Source: Trichomonas vaginalis G3 (lineage: Eukaryota; Parabasalia; Trichomonadida; Trichomonadidae). Taken from it: a DNA stretch of 64,000 nt. A program made the translations under genes and the position numbers. Position 1 is the first letter of the stretch. Every line of letters starts with the position of its first letter. This document shows, in pieces, positions 1 to 9,874 of this stretch. The notes under the pieces were generated by a model. That model was not told the DNA's origin. It made no database searches and worked only from the letters and a program-made list of their open reading frames with translations. The DNA lies in the NCBI RefSeq assembly GCF_026262505.1, contig NC_067204.1, positions 7,721,797 to 7,785,796 of the forward strand, in the 5' to 3' direction.

Positions 1-486
1 GGTTTGAAAGGTTATTATGTTCATAGACTTTTAGTAAATGCTGTAGCAATGTGGGCTTCACCTCGTTATGCTTGTTATATTTTCATGATGTTAGATGAAC
101 TATATAAAGCAGAACGTGGAGAGATGGAAAAGAAACTTCAAGCAAAAGATGAAGTCATTGAATCCAAAGACAAAAGCATACAGAAAAGAATACCACGTTC
201 AGTACCAAAAGGAAAGGAAAAGAGTTATAAGTATATGATTTATACTGAAGAGTTGGAGAAAGAAGAAGATAGAGATATGGTTATGTTGCATTTAGTCAGA
301 AGAAACAACAAAAGCTTTTACGACCTTGCTAAAATATATAAATCTGACAGAAACTGGTTCTATCGTGAAAACTTACCGATTTCAATGACACCGAATGAGC
401 AAATAAAGAAATTGTCAAAAATACTCTTCCTCAAACACACTATGACATCAAAGGTTGCACAATACTTACCTTCAAAGAAGACTTAA
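1..486 (+). CDS. KilA-N domain protein, 5' end outside window (Maverick 1)
   Basis: The reading frame is open from base 1, so the gene starts outside the window. The first 30 residues (YYVHRLLVNAVAMWASPRYA) match the core of a KilA-N domain, a DNA-binding domain common in large DNA viruses and phages. A lysine/glutamate-rich linker follows, then a block (IQKRIPRSVPKGKEK onward) shared almost residue for residue with the gene at 59612-60391 in Maverick 2. That homologue runs to 259 residues, so about 100 residues are missing here. The role is probably regulation of element DNA. The family call rests on the comparison within the window and on recalled KilA-N patterns. Confidence 0.7.
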   Translation, partial: GLKGYYVHRLLVNAVAMWASPRYACYIFMMLDELYKAERGEMEKKLQAKDEVIESKDKSIQKRIPRSVPKGKEKSYKYMIYTEELEKEEDRDMVMLHLVRRNNKSFYDLAKIYKSDRNWFYRENLPISMTPNEQIKKLSKILFLKHTMTSKVAQYLPSKKT

Positions 487-540
487 CATTACTGAAGGAA
501 AAAATAACAGAATATTTCGATAACTTCAAAGAGGAAGAAT

Positions 541-586
541 GAAGTCACGACAACATTAACGAAGAAGTCACGACAACATTAACGAA
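541..586. repeat. two direct 23-bp repeats
   Basis: The motif GAAGTCACGACAACATTAAC plus GAA occurs twice in tandem just after the KilA-N gene. It is a simple local duplication in the spacer. Confidence 0.8.
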
Positions 587-1119
587 GAGAGAATGAGGTG
601 AAAAAACAGGTGATATCTCACCTCTTCACCAAAAATATATTTTTGGTTAAATAGCTTCAGGGTCAATTTCTTCAACCATTTCACTTCTTCGTCAATGTCA
701 ATTGAAGCTTCTTCAACCTTTGGTAAGAACTTTTGTATAACATCTTTGTTCGTTATTGTCTTCAGAGATGAAGGATAATATTTCACAGATGTTTCACCCT
801 TCTTATATTCTTTCTGTTCGGAAAGATTCATAGCAATACTGAAGAAGTCAATGTTGGAGTTCTTTATGACAGTATAGTGTGTATCTTTGACATTCACGAA
901 GAAACCCTTTTGTTTCAAAACTACTGCTAACTCTTGTGAAGTATAACGTTTGCGGTCAATGACGATAGCTAATGGTCTGACATACTGACCAAACTTAGAT
1001 TCTTTCACAAACTTCTTGTTAAAGATAACATTAACGTTTGAAGCATTATTGAACTCATTCTTGATGGCAGTAGCGAGAGCATTGTATGAAAAGAACTTGC
1101 AATCTTGCATGTGTTTCAT
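568..1119 (-). CDS. unknown Maverick protein (183 aa)
   Basis: Open frame of 183 codons with an ATG start behind the T-rich run ATTTTTATTTTA seen before other Maverick genes. I do not recognise the family. The protein is mixed charged (KFVKESKFGQYVRPLAIVID, then RKRYTSQELAVVL), has no clear membrane segment, and may be a small alpha/beta nucleic-acid-associated protein. The last 25 or so residues are encoded by the dispersed GAGGTGA inverted repeat, so the true C-terminus may once have been earlier. It converges on the KilA-N gene and diverges from the gene at 1212, sharing an AT-rich promoter region (1120-1211) with it. Confidence 0.5.
   Translation of the reverse strand: MKHMQDCKFFSYNALATAIKNEFNNASNVNVIFNKKFVKESKFGQYVRPLAIVIDRKRYTSQELAVVLKQKGFFVNVKDTHYTVIKNSNIDFFSIAMNLSEQKEYKKGETSVKYYPSSLKTITNKDVIQKFLPKVEEASIDIDEEVKWLKKLTLKLFNQKYIFGEEVRYHLFFHLILSSLMLS
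592..645. promoter_or_regulatory. GAGGTGA/TCACCTC inverted repeat, intergenic
   Basis: GAGGTGA and AGGTGATATCTCACCT make nested inverted repeats followed by an AT-rich AATATATTTTTGG. Related copies lie at about 9264-9325, 56446-56490, 57118-57165 and 58153-58225, always at gene ends in the Mavericks. It sits at the 3' side of two convergent genes and could be a transcription end signal or a protein-binding site. The neighbouring minus-strand frame reads into it. Confidence 0.55.
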
Positions 1120-1211
1120 TAAAATAAAAATATTAAATTATTTTGAAAAATAACTTAAAAAAAATCTAATCTAATTTTTTCAAAAAATATTTTTTTTATT
1201 TCCTACTAAAG

Positions 1212-2027
1212 ATGTATCGGAAGTTGTCTAAGTTAGAACACTCGGAAATAAAACAACTTCTTACAGAAGCTAATATAGATGTTGCAAAGCATTACGCAAC
1301 AAACAAAAAAGCACTCGCTGACTTCATTAAAGACTATAATGGTGCAATAAGTTATGATAGAATTCATGAGTTCATAAAGCCGCAACGCGGCGAGGACGAA
1401 GTCCATGCAAGAGCATTTCCTTTAAATGACATTGCTATTGACTTATATCATAGACGTTCAATACCTCATGAAGTAAGAAGAGAAATGTTTGACATAACAA
1501 ATGCAAACGTTGGTCATACTCGTAAAGCTCTTTCGCATGATGTTCGTCAAGAAATGTTTGACATAACAAATGCAAACGTTGGTGAAACAAGAAGAGCTGT
1601 ACCTCATGAAGTAAGAAGAGAGATGTTTGACATAACAAAGCCGCATGACGGCGCGGGCGTAGCCCATGCGAACGTTGGTGAAACAAGAAGAAGAGACGAC
1701 ACACTGAAACAACAGAGAAGAGAGATGTTTAAAAGTGCTATAGAACAAGTTCGCAAAGCTAACGATGTCATTCGTTCCATTGACGACAAACCAAAAGAAG
1801 GTGAGAGATGGTTAAAGAAAGATGAAGAGAATAGGAAGAGAAATGTGAAGTCAGGCAATAGACTCATTGACTTTAACATCGAAGCTTTAGATGAACCAAA
1901 CAGAGGATATTTACACAAACATTTCGGTAAGGTTTTCATGAGACTCTTAGAGAAAATTAAAATAAACTCCAACAGAGATGGATGGTATGTTATAAACTTG
2001 GTGGAAAGTATGAATGTTCTACGTTAA
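1212..2027 (+). CDS. repeat-bearing Maverick protein upstream of the polymerase
   Basis: 271-codon frame starting at an ATG behind a T-rich run (AATATTTTTTTTATTTCC). Its middle has three tandem copies of a unit of about 23 residues (EVRREMFDITNANVGETRRA type). A GC-rich 27-bp palindromic insert in the third copy adds nine residues in frame, and a similar insert lies near residue 57. The C-terminal half is lysine/arginine rich. The frame end overlaps the start of the polymerase region at 1982, so the protein could be the N-terminal domain of the polymerase gene or a separate partner. The function is not recognised; terminal-protein or DNA-binding roles are only guesses from position. Confidence 0.5.
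   Translation: MYRKLSKLEHSEIKQLLTEANIDVAKHYATNKKALADFIKDYNGAISYDRIHEFIKPQRGEDEVHARAFPLNDIAIDLYHRRSIPHEVRREMFDITNANVGHTRKALSHDVRQEMFDITNANVGETRRAVPHEVRREMFDITKPHDGAGVAHANVGETRRRDDTLKQQRREMFKSAIEQVRKANDVIRSIDDKPKEGERWLKKDEENRKRNVKSGNRLIDFNIEALDEPNRGYLHKHFGKVFMRLLEKIKINSNRDGWYVINLVESMNVLR
1379..1405 (+). repeat. GC-rich mini-palindrome inside coding sequence
   Basis: GCCGC-AAC-GCGGC followed by GGAC-GAA-GTCC: two small hairpins with three-base loops in an otherwise AT-rich gene. The same architecture occurs at 1640-1666, and reversed at 5149-5177. Confidence 0.65.
1640..1666 (+). repeat. GC-rich 27-bp mini-palindrome inserted in frame
   Basis: Set beside the sister repeat units, which run from ACATAACAAA straight to TGCAAACG, this copy has exactly 27 extra bases. 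They contain GCCG-catga-CGGC and GGGC-GTA-GCCC. The insert adds nine codons without upsetting the frame. Confidence 0.75.
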
Positions 2028-5000
2028 ACCTCAATAATATTGGAACATTACTACATCAGCTCTTGAAGGAGAACTTTATATCAGAGATAGAAGCAAATGC
2101 TGCAGGTATTGTTGAAATGCACTATGACTTCTTCTTGACAAACATAAAGAATCTTACCGAAATAAAGATGTATGATTTAACAGAATATGAAGGCTTAACG
2201 ATGTCAGATGTAAAGAAAGGCAAACCAAAAAAGAGACCATATAGAGATGAAAGCACACTGACAAATGACCAGAAAGCCATTTTGGAAGCTCTTAAGCAAA
2301 CAGGAAACCCAGCACTTATAGAAAGCTTTTGGAAAGATAATGGTGAAAAAGAAGTTTTATAAGAAGAGAAGCGGTCAGTTCTGGAAGTATCTTTGCACAT
2401 TACCTATAAATCTTGAACGCTACCAAATCTTCAATGAACTGAACAAAAGAACTGCAACACTTATGACAGAGGACAATTGTTTCGTTTATGCTTGCATTCA
2501 GGCTGGAGTAATGAAGAAACTATTGACCACATGAGAGAAGTCATTCGTGTTAGAGACTTTCCTCAAAGTAAAGTACAAGAAATTTCCGATTCAACAGGTA
2601 TAGCATTTAATGTTACCATTGGTTATTTCAATGACTCAAGACATAATGAAATAAAGAGATATATACCAAAAGAATGCGAAACTGTTAGAACTATTGACTT
2701 ACTTCTTGTTGAAGACCACTACATGCTAAATGAAAGATTACCAATGACAACATACTTCATTCGAAACTATATAGAAATCTTGAAGGAGTGTGGTGGAATG
2801 AACATTGAGAAAACAGATGAAGATTTATACAAAGAGAGAAGATAAATATGTAGTTCGTTATGATAGAACAACACCGTTATGGATGTTATGAAAACATTGT
2901 GGAGTGCAAATATTTCGAACCTATTTCTTATGGAGAACTTTTCACATATACTACTGACTTATATAAACAGAACCTTGCACCATTTAAAGATTTGACATAT
3001 CTCCAAAGTATTGTGTACAACTGAAGAAGAAAGCAGAGTCAAAAGAAGTAAATAAAGCTAAATGTAAATTCATTCCTGAGCACGTTTTCTTTGCTGACTT
3101 TGAGTGTAGCACAGACGGCTTTCATAAAGCTTTTAACATCTGACAGTGAAGATGGTTCAGTGAGTGAAAGCATTTGGGGTCAAAACTGTGCAACAGAATT
3201 TTGGAAAGACTTCCTGACAAGAGTTTAATATATTTTCCATAACCTCAGTTATGACATAAACTTCATCTTAAGACACATGACAGAAGTGAAAGGAACTCCC
3301 ATCATTAAAGGTTCACGAACAATGCAAATAACTGGTTTATATAAAGGACGGGCAATTATTATAAAAGACTCTTACAGTGTTATAAATAAGAAGCTTAAAC
3401 TATTTCCTGCTATGTTTAACTTACAAACAGGACCGAAAGAAGTATTTCCATATAACTACTACAGCAGTGTTTTGTTAGCAAATGACAACAGAACTGGTGT
3501 CATTTCTGAAGCATGTAAGTTTATCCATGATGCAGATACATTATGAAGAACATAGATTCCATCAAAGGTTGCAGAATAGATGAAAACCACTTCGACTTAG
3601 AAAAATATAGCACGTTTTACTGCAAACAAGATGTAAGAATTTTAAGAGAGGTTTTGTAAAGTTCCGCAATGACTTATTGAAAGAGTTTGATTTAAACGTT
3701 TATGACTACGTTAGTATTTGTTCTATTGCTAACAAATTGTTTGAGAACAGAGTATACTTCCCGAATGGAAATCTTTATGACCTCTCAAATAACCCAAGAG
3801 AATTTATTTCGAGATGCATTCAAGGTGGAAGATGTATGTTGTCAGATAACATGAAACAAAAGAGCAAAAAGAAACTCATTGCTGACTTCGACACTGTTTC
3901 ATTATATCCTTCAGCTATAGCAAGACTTTATACTTTAGAAGGTATTCCAAAGTATTGAAGGAAGAAATGTTAAGCACAGAGTATCTCATGAGACATTTAT
4001 TCGATGATGACCAAAAGGAACCCATTGGTGAAAAGTTTATGTCTGCTTCTTTGTTCTCATTAAGATAACAGAGATTGGTATACCCAGACACTTTCATTTA
4101 ATAGTTTGCGACCCTGAACTAAATCCAGAACTTAACGTTCCAAGAAGTTCAAACACTTGCTGTCTCATGTATGTTGACCATATAACATTACAAGACCTCA
4201 TAAAATATCAATGTGTCAAATGTGAAGTGTTGCAAGGATACTATTACGATGGAAACAGAGATATGAGAATAAGAGATGAAGTAAAGAAGTTGTTTGAGTT
4301 AAGGTTAAAGTATAAGAAAGAAGGAAATCCTTTGCAAGAAATTATAAAACTCATTCTGAACAGCATTTATGGCAAAACTATTCTATCTCCTATTGAGTCA
4401 AAAATAACCATAGTAAATGACAAAGATGCTATAAGATATGCTATAAGAAATTACAACCATATAGTGAAGTTCGAAGGTTTGGATGGTTCAGATAAAACTA
4501 TTTTCAAGCTAACGAAAAGCATTTGCAGACACTTTAACTTCTGTCCACTTGGTGTTAATATTCTGTCTATGTCAAAACGTATTATGAATGAAGTATTCTG
4601 TACTGCTGAAGATATGGGTCTTCAAATCTTTTACCAGGACTGCGATAGCATGCATATTTTCAATGAAGACATCCCACTGTTAGCTCAGGAATTTCAGAAG
4701 AGATACGGTAGAGAACTTATTGGTAAAACATTAGGTCAATTTCATTCTGACTTCGCAGAAATAACACCTGGAAAACAAAGTTTAGCTTATAAAAGTATTT
4801 TCTGTGGAAAGAAGACCTACATAGACTTACTCACTAACGATTTAAATGAAGTTGCATTTCACTGCAGAATGAAAGGCGTGAAGCAAGATGTTATTGCTTT
4901 AACCGCTAATGAAATGTTTCCTGAAGCTATACAATGCTATTACAATGAAGATAAGAACATTCACATACCTGTTGGAACATATGACAAAGACTCTGAGTTC

Positions 5001-5144
5001 AGTTTAATGAAACTTTACAAAGCACTTTATGACGGTCAAGAGATTGCATTCGACTTATGTAAGTCATGTCAACCTTGCTTTGCTGAAAAGTTCAACTTTT
5101 CAATAACGACTAAAACAAGCTTTATTCGTAAGTTGAAGTTCTGA
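1982..5144 (+). pseudogene. family B DNA polymerase region (Maverick 1)
   Basis: Region coding for a protein-primed type family B DNA polymerase, the replicative enzyme of Polintons. Recognisable signatures include LIADFDTVSLYPSAIAR (motif A, the DxxSLYPS type), ILNSIYGKTILSP (motif B, the NSxYG type) and IFYQDCDSMHIF (motif C). They occur in the order expected for the family, followed by a C-terminal part that is open to the end. Exonuclease-type sequence is expected upstream and a VFFADFECST-like piece is visible. The region is broken, with about eight breaks. It follows the repeat-bearing gene closely and converges on the minor capsid gene at 5230. Confidence 0.85.
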
Positions 5145-5148
5145 GGTC

Positions 5149-5177
5149 ATGGGCTTCGCCCTTGCCGCTAGCGGCTT
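5149..5177. terminator. GC-rich double hairpin between convergent genes
   Basis: On the minus strand this reads GCCGC-TA-GCGGC then GGGC-GAA-GCCC-ATG, the same layout as the copies inside the gene at 1212-2027. It is followed on the plus strand by TTATTTTTG. Lying between convergent polymerase and capsid genes it may act as a transcription end. It may equally be just a mobile palindrome that landed there. Confidence 0.4.
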
Positions 5178-5229
5178 ATTTTTGTCAGCAATGAGGTCAT
5201 TCGTGATAAAAATAAAGCTAGCGTAGATT

Positions 5230-6087
5230 TTACAATACTGCGATGGTAGAGTTTAAGAGTTGTGCTTCAATGTAGAGACAGTCCTTCCCATCTGGAGGCA
5301 AGAACACTGGACATTTATGGTCATGAGTGGAGAACATGTCTATCCAAAACTCACGATTGAAGCCAGTTAATTTATAGTATTTAGGGTTAGGAAGTGGTGA
5401 AGTTCTTGTATGACCAATGAACTCATTTTCAACGCCTTTGGCTATATTAGAGTAAAGTATTGCTTGCTTTCTATCCCAAATGCCAGGTGTTACAATCTTT
5501 GAAAATTCATTTTTCCTCGGAAGCATTGCATCATAATTGAAAACATTCTTAAAATCATCACTTGGTTCAGAGATTTGAAACCTTATACGTAATGGATTTT
5601 CTTTCTTTTTAGCGACTTCATTGAATGGTGAGAATACAATGAATTGACAGTCATGAGTTCCATCTTCATTTTCATTAAATTCATAATGAAAGTCTATAAG
5701 TTGTGACTGACTACCTTCTTCTTTCAGTTGTGCAAGAAACTCACGTAAAGGCTGTAAAGTTTGTACTTCAATGTTGAACTTTTTCTCGAACATCTCATTA
5801 AATGAAATCATACATTGCAACAATGTTGTATCGTCTTTAAAGTATTTGTATATGTGAATGTTTTGGGCGCTTAAAGACTGTTCGTCATTTTCTATCTCGA
5901 CTTGAAGTATAAAGTCAACCTTTCTGAAAGCACGTGTTATATACATAGATGTTATGCCAATGTACTTCTCTTCATTTATGTTCACAATCCAGTCTGTTGG
6001 AAACTTAAACGTTACTCTGTTCCCCTTTATTTTGACGTCAGGGTTTTCACTACTGAACGCAACAGATAAAGGTATTTGTCTATACAT
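5230..6087 (-). CDS. penton-like minor capsid protein (Maverick 1)
   Basis: Full open frame of 285 codons. Its start (MYRQIPLSVAFSSENP) lies behind TTTATTTTTATCCG, the element's typical upstream motif. Length, beta-rich composition and place next to the major capsid region fit the single jelly-roll minor capsid (penton) protein of Polintons. No catalytic motif is seen, as expected for a structural protein. It is transcribed away from the lysine-rich gene at 6112 by only 24 bp, so the two may be one transcription unit on this strand. Assignment is by context and fold expectation, not by a strong motif; a distant relation to the minor capsid proteins of Maverick 2 is not evident by eye. Confidence 0.55.
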   Translation of the reverse strand: MYRQIPLSVAFSSENPDVKIKGNRVTFKFPTDWIVNINEEKYIGITSMYITRAFRKVDFILQVEIENDEQSLSAQNIHIYKYFKDDTTLLQCMISFNEMFEKKFNIEVQTLQPLREFLAQLKEEGSQSQLIDFHYEFNENEDGTHDCQFIVFSPFNEVAKKKENPLRIRFQISEPSDDFKNVFNYDAMLPRKNEFSKIVTPGIWDRKQAILYSNIAKGVENEFIGHTRTSPLPNPKYYKLTGFNREFWIDMFSTHDHKCPVFLPPDGKDCLYIEAQLLNSTIAVL

Positions 6088-6111
6088 TTAATTCGGATAA
6101 AAATAAACCAT

Positions 6112-6384
6112 TTACTCTTTCTTTGCTTCAGCTTCCTTTGCTTTTTGTTCTTCCTTTGCTTTTGCTTCTTCTCTAGCTTTTTTCGCCAGCAAACGTGGGT
6201 TCTTCTGTCTTCCAGCAGCTAATGCAGCTAGTTGTTTTTCACTAAGTTTTCTCTTTGGTCTCTCTGGCTTTTGTTCTTGTTTTTGTTCCTTCAGTTCGGA
6301 TAAAATTTGCTCGCGAATTTCTTTCTTCAATGCTTCAACATCTATGACCCCTTGGGTCTTGTCCATATGACTTGTCTGAGTCAT
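6112..6384 (-). CDS. small lysine/glutamate-rich protein
   Basis: 90-codon frame. ATG lies behind TTTTTATCTACAGTCAA, a clear example of the element's upstream motif. The N-terminal half is acidic and helical (VDVEALKKEIREQILSEL type), and the C-terminal half is very basic (PKRKLSEKQLAALAAG, then KKAREEAKAKEEQKAKEAEA). It is probably a helical nucleic-acid-binding or core protein that helps condense DNA in particles. This is inferred from composition and its place beside capsid genes. Confidence 0.5.
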   Translation of the reverse strand: MTQTSHMDKTQGVIDVEALKKEIREQILSELKEQKQEQKPERPKRKLSEKQLAALAAGRQKNPRLLAKKAREEAKAKEEQKAKEAEAKKE

Positions 6385-6429
6385 TTGACTGTAGATAAAA
6401 AACTAACTTAAAACTTTAACCGATGTAAA

Positions 6430-6862
6430 ATGAGCTTGTCAAAATCAGAGCGAGAGTCTATTATATTAAATGACGCCAGAGGAATACAACATCCTTTCTA
6501 TTACGTAAGTCAGAGTAAAGATGGTAAAATATACGTAAGAAAAAGAAAGGTACCATTAGCGAATGCAGAGAGCGACAACATTAAGGTGCATGGCAAGGGT
6601 GAAGTCCACGAAGCCCATGTTAAGCCTTCTATTCAAACTGAAAAGTCAATAGAACCAGAAGAAAAGAAGCCAGATGTTCTTTCAATAACGAACAAGAGCT
6701 TATTGCAAAGTTCGTGAATTTCATTGAAAAACAAACCGAGTCAAAGAACCCTGACCCACCAGTGAAAGAAGTTGAGACAAAAGAGAATGTACAGTTCATT
6801 GAAAATGTCAAGAAACAACTTCCACCACGAATACCAAGAAGAAGAGTGAGAATAATGAAGTA
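6430..6862 (+). pseudogene. small Maverick protein region with YYVxxSKDGKIYVRKRK domain
   Basis: The N-terminal part carries FYYVSQSKDGKIYVRKRKVPL, clearly related to FYVHTMKDGRVQFRKIKQPL in the gene at 9016-9252, so the element has two copies of this small basic domain. A charged, proline/glutamate-rich stretch follows. A degenerate GC-rich palindrome (GGTGAAGTCCACGAAGCCC) sits inside. The region is broken once or so. The function is unknown; a virion-associated DNA-binding role is possible. Confidence 0.45.
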
Positions 6863-6867
6863 AATAG

Positions 6868-6890
6868 ATATTTTTATCTGAAGTAAATAC
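6868..6890 (+). promoter_or_regulatory. Maverick upstream motif of the major capsid region
   Basis: GATATTTTTATCTGAAG lies just before the ATG at 6891. Nearly the same sequence stands before the ATG at 48276 (GATATTTTTATCTAATATT) in Maverick 2. It is a likely core promoter of the element. Confidence 0.6.
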
Positions 6891-8464
6891 ATGCAGAACG
6901 AACAGTTAAACGAATTTACTCCAGCAGAGCATATTCATCAGATTCGCTCATATTTTCGATATCATAGACAATGCAGTTCAAATTGGTGACACTAATAGAA
7001 AATATTCTGACGCAAAGATTCCATCACAACCTGGAACTGCTAAAGATAACACATGGGTAACATTCAATCTCTCACCTCCTGGTGAAAATATGTTGGACCT
7101 TTACAATACATTCATTACGTATAAAATGGAAGGTCAATTTATTGTAGATAAAGAAATTGGTTCAGGTTCCAATAAAACAAACCCACCAGGATTTTGGATT
7201 GGTTTCGATGACGCTTTCTATGCAGTTGCTGGATATCAAATCCTTGCAAATGGTCGTATCGTATATTCTCAGACAACGCAAGAGAAGAAGCATATATAAC
7301 TTCAAACTCACAAACTACCGAACAAATAAAGAAAGTAGATGTTTTCTCAAAGACTCGACATGAAGATGTATGGAGTCATTCGGGAACATGCAGAACAGGA
7401 CAAATTGTTAGTGGTCCAATTACAGCAGGAAAATCATTTGATTTTAAGCTTCGTTTAAGAATTCCTGTTAGAAGATTCCTTCCATTAGAAGCTATTCGAT
7501 TTATTCCAGCTTTTGCAGGAAACATTCAGCTTAAAGTAAAGTTCAGTAGCGACGCCTTACAATGCACATCTATATCTGTAAATGATATCATTGCTTTCAA
7601 TCCAACTCTTAAAGTTGCATTTGCTTCAGATTCAAATCCACCGACAAATAAATTTGTTCCATGGAATGAACCATTCACTATGATAACGAAGGCAGTAGAA
7701 GCTAGTGGAACAGTTACTATTACAACTGTAACCCAGCAACTATTTCGAACAAAGATGGATTTTAATGAATGTTTCATTCATCCAAAGTCATTCTCTTTAG
7801 ACCCTAACATTTATACAGAACTTGTAGAACATTATACAAACGAGGCTTTATGTTTTCCTGTTAAAGTTATGGATTGGATTCCTATGGACGGTTCATTCTC
7901 AAAGAATACAGATAGTTCAAGTGCAACATTTACAGCAGCTTATACGCCTATTAATGTTAAAAGTATTTGGGCACTATTTAGAAAGAAAGACAACTATTAT
8001 GTTAATTTTGAGAACCCTAAGTTTAAATATCTTCAGCTTTCCATGGGAGCTTATGGAAATATGCCTGCAGAACCTGAAAAATCATATGGACCTGTATTTA
8101 TGAAATGGTTGCGAACGCCTGCAATACAAACAATGATATGATTGGATTTAATGAAGATGTTATGAGGTCATTGGTGGATGATGGTAGTGTGGAACATAAA
8201 TGGGATAGCTATGACAACACACATTTCTTATGTGGTTTTCCAACAGAAGTGGACTTTTGCTTCCAGCAAGGTCAAACATCTACTGCTCCAATAACATACA
8301 AATTGTCTGTTAAAGGACCTATTGAACTAGCAACTGAAAACGTACCAAAGCCACTTATTGGATTTATGAGGGATTGTTGCTTTGCAATACAAGTAAGACA
8401 GTCAGGCATACCAATAATAAGACTTGACGACTATAACTTAGCCACGGACGACAGTGAGGAATAA
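6891..8464 (+). pseudogene. major capsid protein region (Maverick 1)
   Basis: About 1.57 kb, right for the double jelly-roll major capsid protein of Polintons (about 500-600 residues). Sequence features include PGFWIGFDDAFYAVAGYQIL, PVRRFLPLEAIRFIPAFAG, and a C-terminal part with FCFQQGQTSTAPITYKLSV. They have the aromatic and beta-rich look of this family. It carries the element's upstream motif, and it is flanked by the minor capsid and membrane protein genes, which is the usual capsid-gene neighbourhood. The region is broken (a few breaks). Assignment is by length, context and composition. Confidence 0.65.
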
Positions 8465-8494
8465 AGGATGAACGTTTATTTTTAAAGCTTATAA

Positions 8495-8965
8495 ATGAGT
8501 TCTTCATCAAGCTCTCGTGAACCTTCACCATCTATGAAACAAACTTTACCAAACGATTATGGAGCACCTATTGAATATTTCTTACGAGCTGCACAATGGC
8601 AAAGAGCAGTCTCACCAAGGTTAGGTGTTCCACCAGCTCCTGTCAAAAATAGCATTTGGTCAAGTCCTTATATAAAATATGGTCTCCCACTAGGTTTGCT
8701 AGCTACAGCAGGAGCAGTAATGATGTTGAAAAGAAATAAAGCAAATGTTATAAATAATACTGAAGTAGCTGAATTTGAACAAACTCCGACACCATCGCCA
8801 AAACCAACGTCAAAACCAACGCCTTCACAAGCAAAACCTTCAATGACTCCTGAACCTATGAAAGTACAAACTCCTGTTCAAAAGTCAACTCCTAAACCGA
8901 CTCCAACATTTAAACCAGAACCTACGCCTCAAATAAATCGTAAAACTCCTGCGTTTCCTTACTGA
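8495..8965 (+). CDS. proline-rich single-pass membrane protein
   Basis: 156-codon frame starting with a run of serines (MSSSSSSREPSPSMKQTL). A hydrophobic segment YGLPLGLLATAGAVMML at about residues 62-80 is the only membrane helix. The remainder is a PTPSPKPTSKPTPSQAKP-type stretch typical of an extended stalk. Upstream AACGTTTATTTTTAAAGC is a T-rich element motif. It directly follows the capsid region, so a virion membrane or vertex protein is plausible. No enzyme motif is visible. Confidence 0.6.
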   Translation: MSSSSSSREPSPSMKQTLPNDYGAPIEYFLRAAQWQRAVSPRLGVPPAPVKNSIWSSPYIKYGLPLGLLATAGAVMMLKRNKANVINNTEVAEFEQTPTPSPKPTSKPTPSQAKPSMTPEPMKVQTPVQKSTPKPTPTFKPEPTPQINRKTPAFPY

Positions 8966-9015
8966 AAAAAAATAACGTTAGTTTTATTTTATTTGAACAT
9001 TTTATTTAGAGTAAA

Positions 9016-9252
9016 ATGACGACTAAAGTCACTGAAGCAATGAAACAAAAATTTTTGGTAGAATACATTAAATCAGGAGCGGTTCCAGAAGGTTTTTACG
9101 TTCATACTATGAAGGATGGTAGAGTTCAGTTTAGAAAGATAAAGCAACCATTAGATAGAGAAGGTATATTAAGGAAGATTAAACTTCATGAGGACAACAT
9201 TGCTGAACTTAGGAAGAAGTTAGAAGAGTTGGAGAAAGGAAGAGAGTTATAA
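9016..9252 (+). CDS. small basic protein with YVxxxKDGRVQFRKIK domain
   Basis: 78 codons. The N-terminal 45 residues include GFYVHTMKDGRVQFRKIK, matching the domain in the protein starting at 6430. The C-terminal 30 residues form a short coiled coil (KLHEDNIAELRKKLEELEKG). It is followed by a GAGGTGA inverted repeat. Probably a small DNA- or partner-binding protein of the element; family not recognised. Confidence 0.5.
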   Translation: MTTKVTEAMKQKFLVEYIKSGAVPEGFYVHTMKDGRVQFRKIKQPLDREGILRKIKLHEDNIAELRKKLEELEKGREL

Positions 9253-9263
9253 AGCAATGAATT

Positions 9264-9325
9264 CATGAGGTGAAAAAAGAGGTGAAAAAAGAGGTGAGAT
9301 TTCACCACTTCACCTAAATTTATTT
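9264..9325. promoter_or_regulatory. GAGGTGA/TTTCACC inverted repeats
   Basis: GAGGTGAAAAAAGAGGTG is followed by AGGTGAGATTTCACC and CTTCACCTAAATTTATTTTT. It belongs to the dispersed intergenic family also seen at about 592-645, 56446-56490, 57118-57165 and 58153-58225. Confidence 0.55.
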
Positions 9326-9428
9326 TTGCGCTATGTTTTCATACGTGTGAGGGTGGTGATATCATTAATTTTAAGTTTATTTTTTTATTTTATTTTTTTA
9401 TTTTATTTTTTATTTTATTTTTATATAA

Positions 9429-9749
9429 ATGACGAAAACTATTGAGATAACAAACTACAACGGTCATGAGTTCAAGAATTTGTTCTTCGTTCCTCGTGAA
9501 AATACATTCTATCAGATACGAGGGAGAAAGGGTAAAGTTAGTTTGAGCGTTTATGACTACAAGCATAATGGAAAGTTTATACAAGCATATGATACAAACG
9601 GTAAGCGTGTTTCATTAGCTTTGTCAAAACTTACAGGTATAAACTATGACAGTGATTTTGACCTATATGAAGAAGAAAGTGAGTCAGAAGATTATGAGCT
9701 GTTATATGAAGCACAGCAATGGGAGGAGTTGCAATACTTTTGTAAGTGA
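9429..9749 (+). CDS. unknown acidic-tailed Maverick protein
   Basis: 106-codon frame behind a long T/A tract ending TTTTTATATAA next to the ATG. The first 75 residues look like a small beta-rich fold (ITNYNGHEFKNLFFVPREN, YQIRGRKGKVSLSVYDY). The tail is very acidic (DLYEEESESEDYELLYEA). The stop is followed by AACGTTTATTTTTT, a motif also seen after the genes at 6891-8464 and 58912-59523. The family is not recognised; it is the last gene before the element's right end. Confidence 0.45.
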   Translation: MTKTIEITNYNGHEFKNLFFVPRENTFYQIRGRKGKVSLSVYDYKHNGKFIQAYDTNGKRVSLALSKLTGINYDSDFDLYEEESESEDYELLYEAQQWEELQYFCK

Positions 9750-9874
9750 GAACGTTTATTTTTTACATTAGTGAGGTGAAGTGGTTGGCGGCTTTGTAAA
9801 TATTTAAGGTTAAGTTAGTGTTGTCGTTTGTATTGTAAAATATACGTTAACGGTTTTGTAAAGTGTCAAATTCA

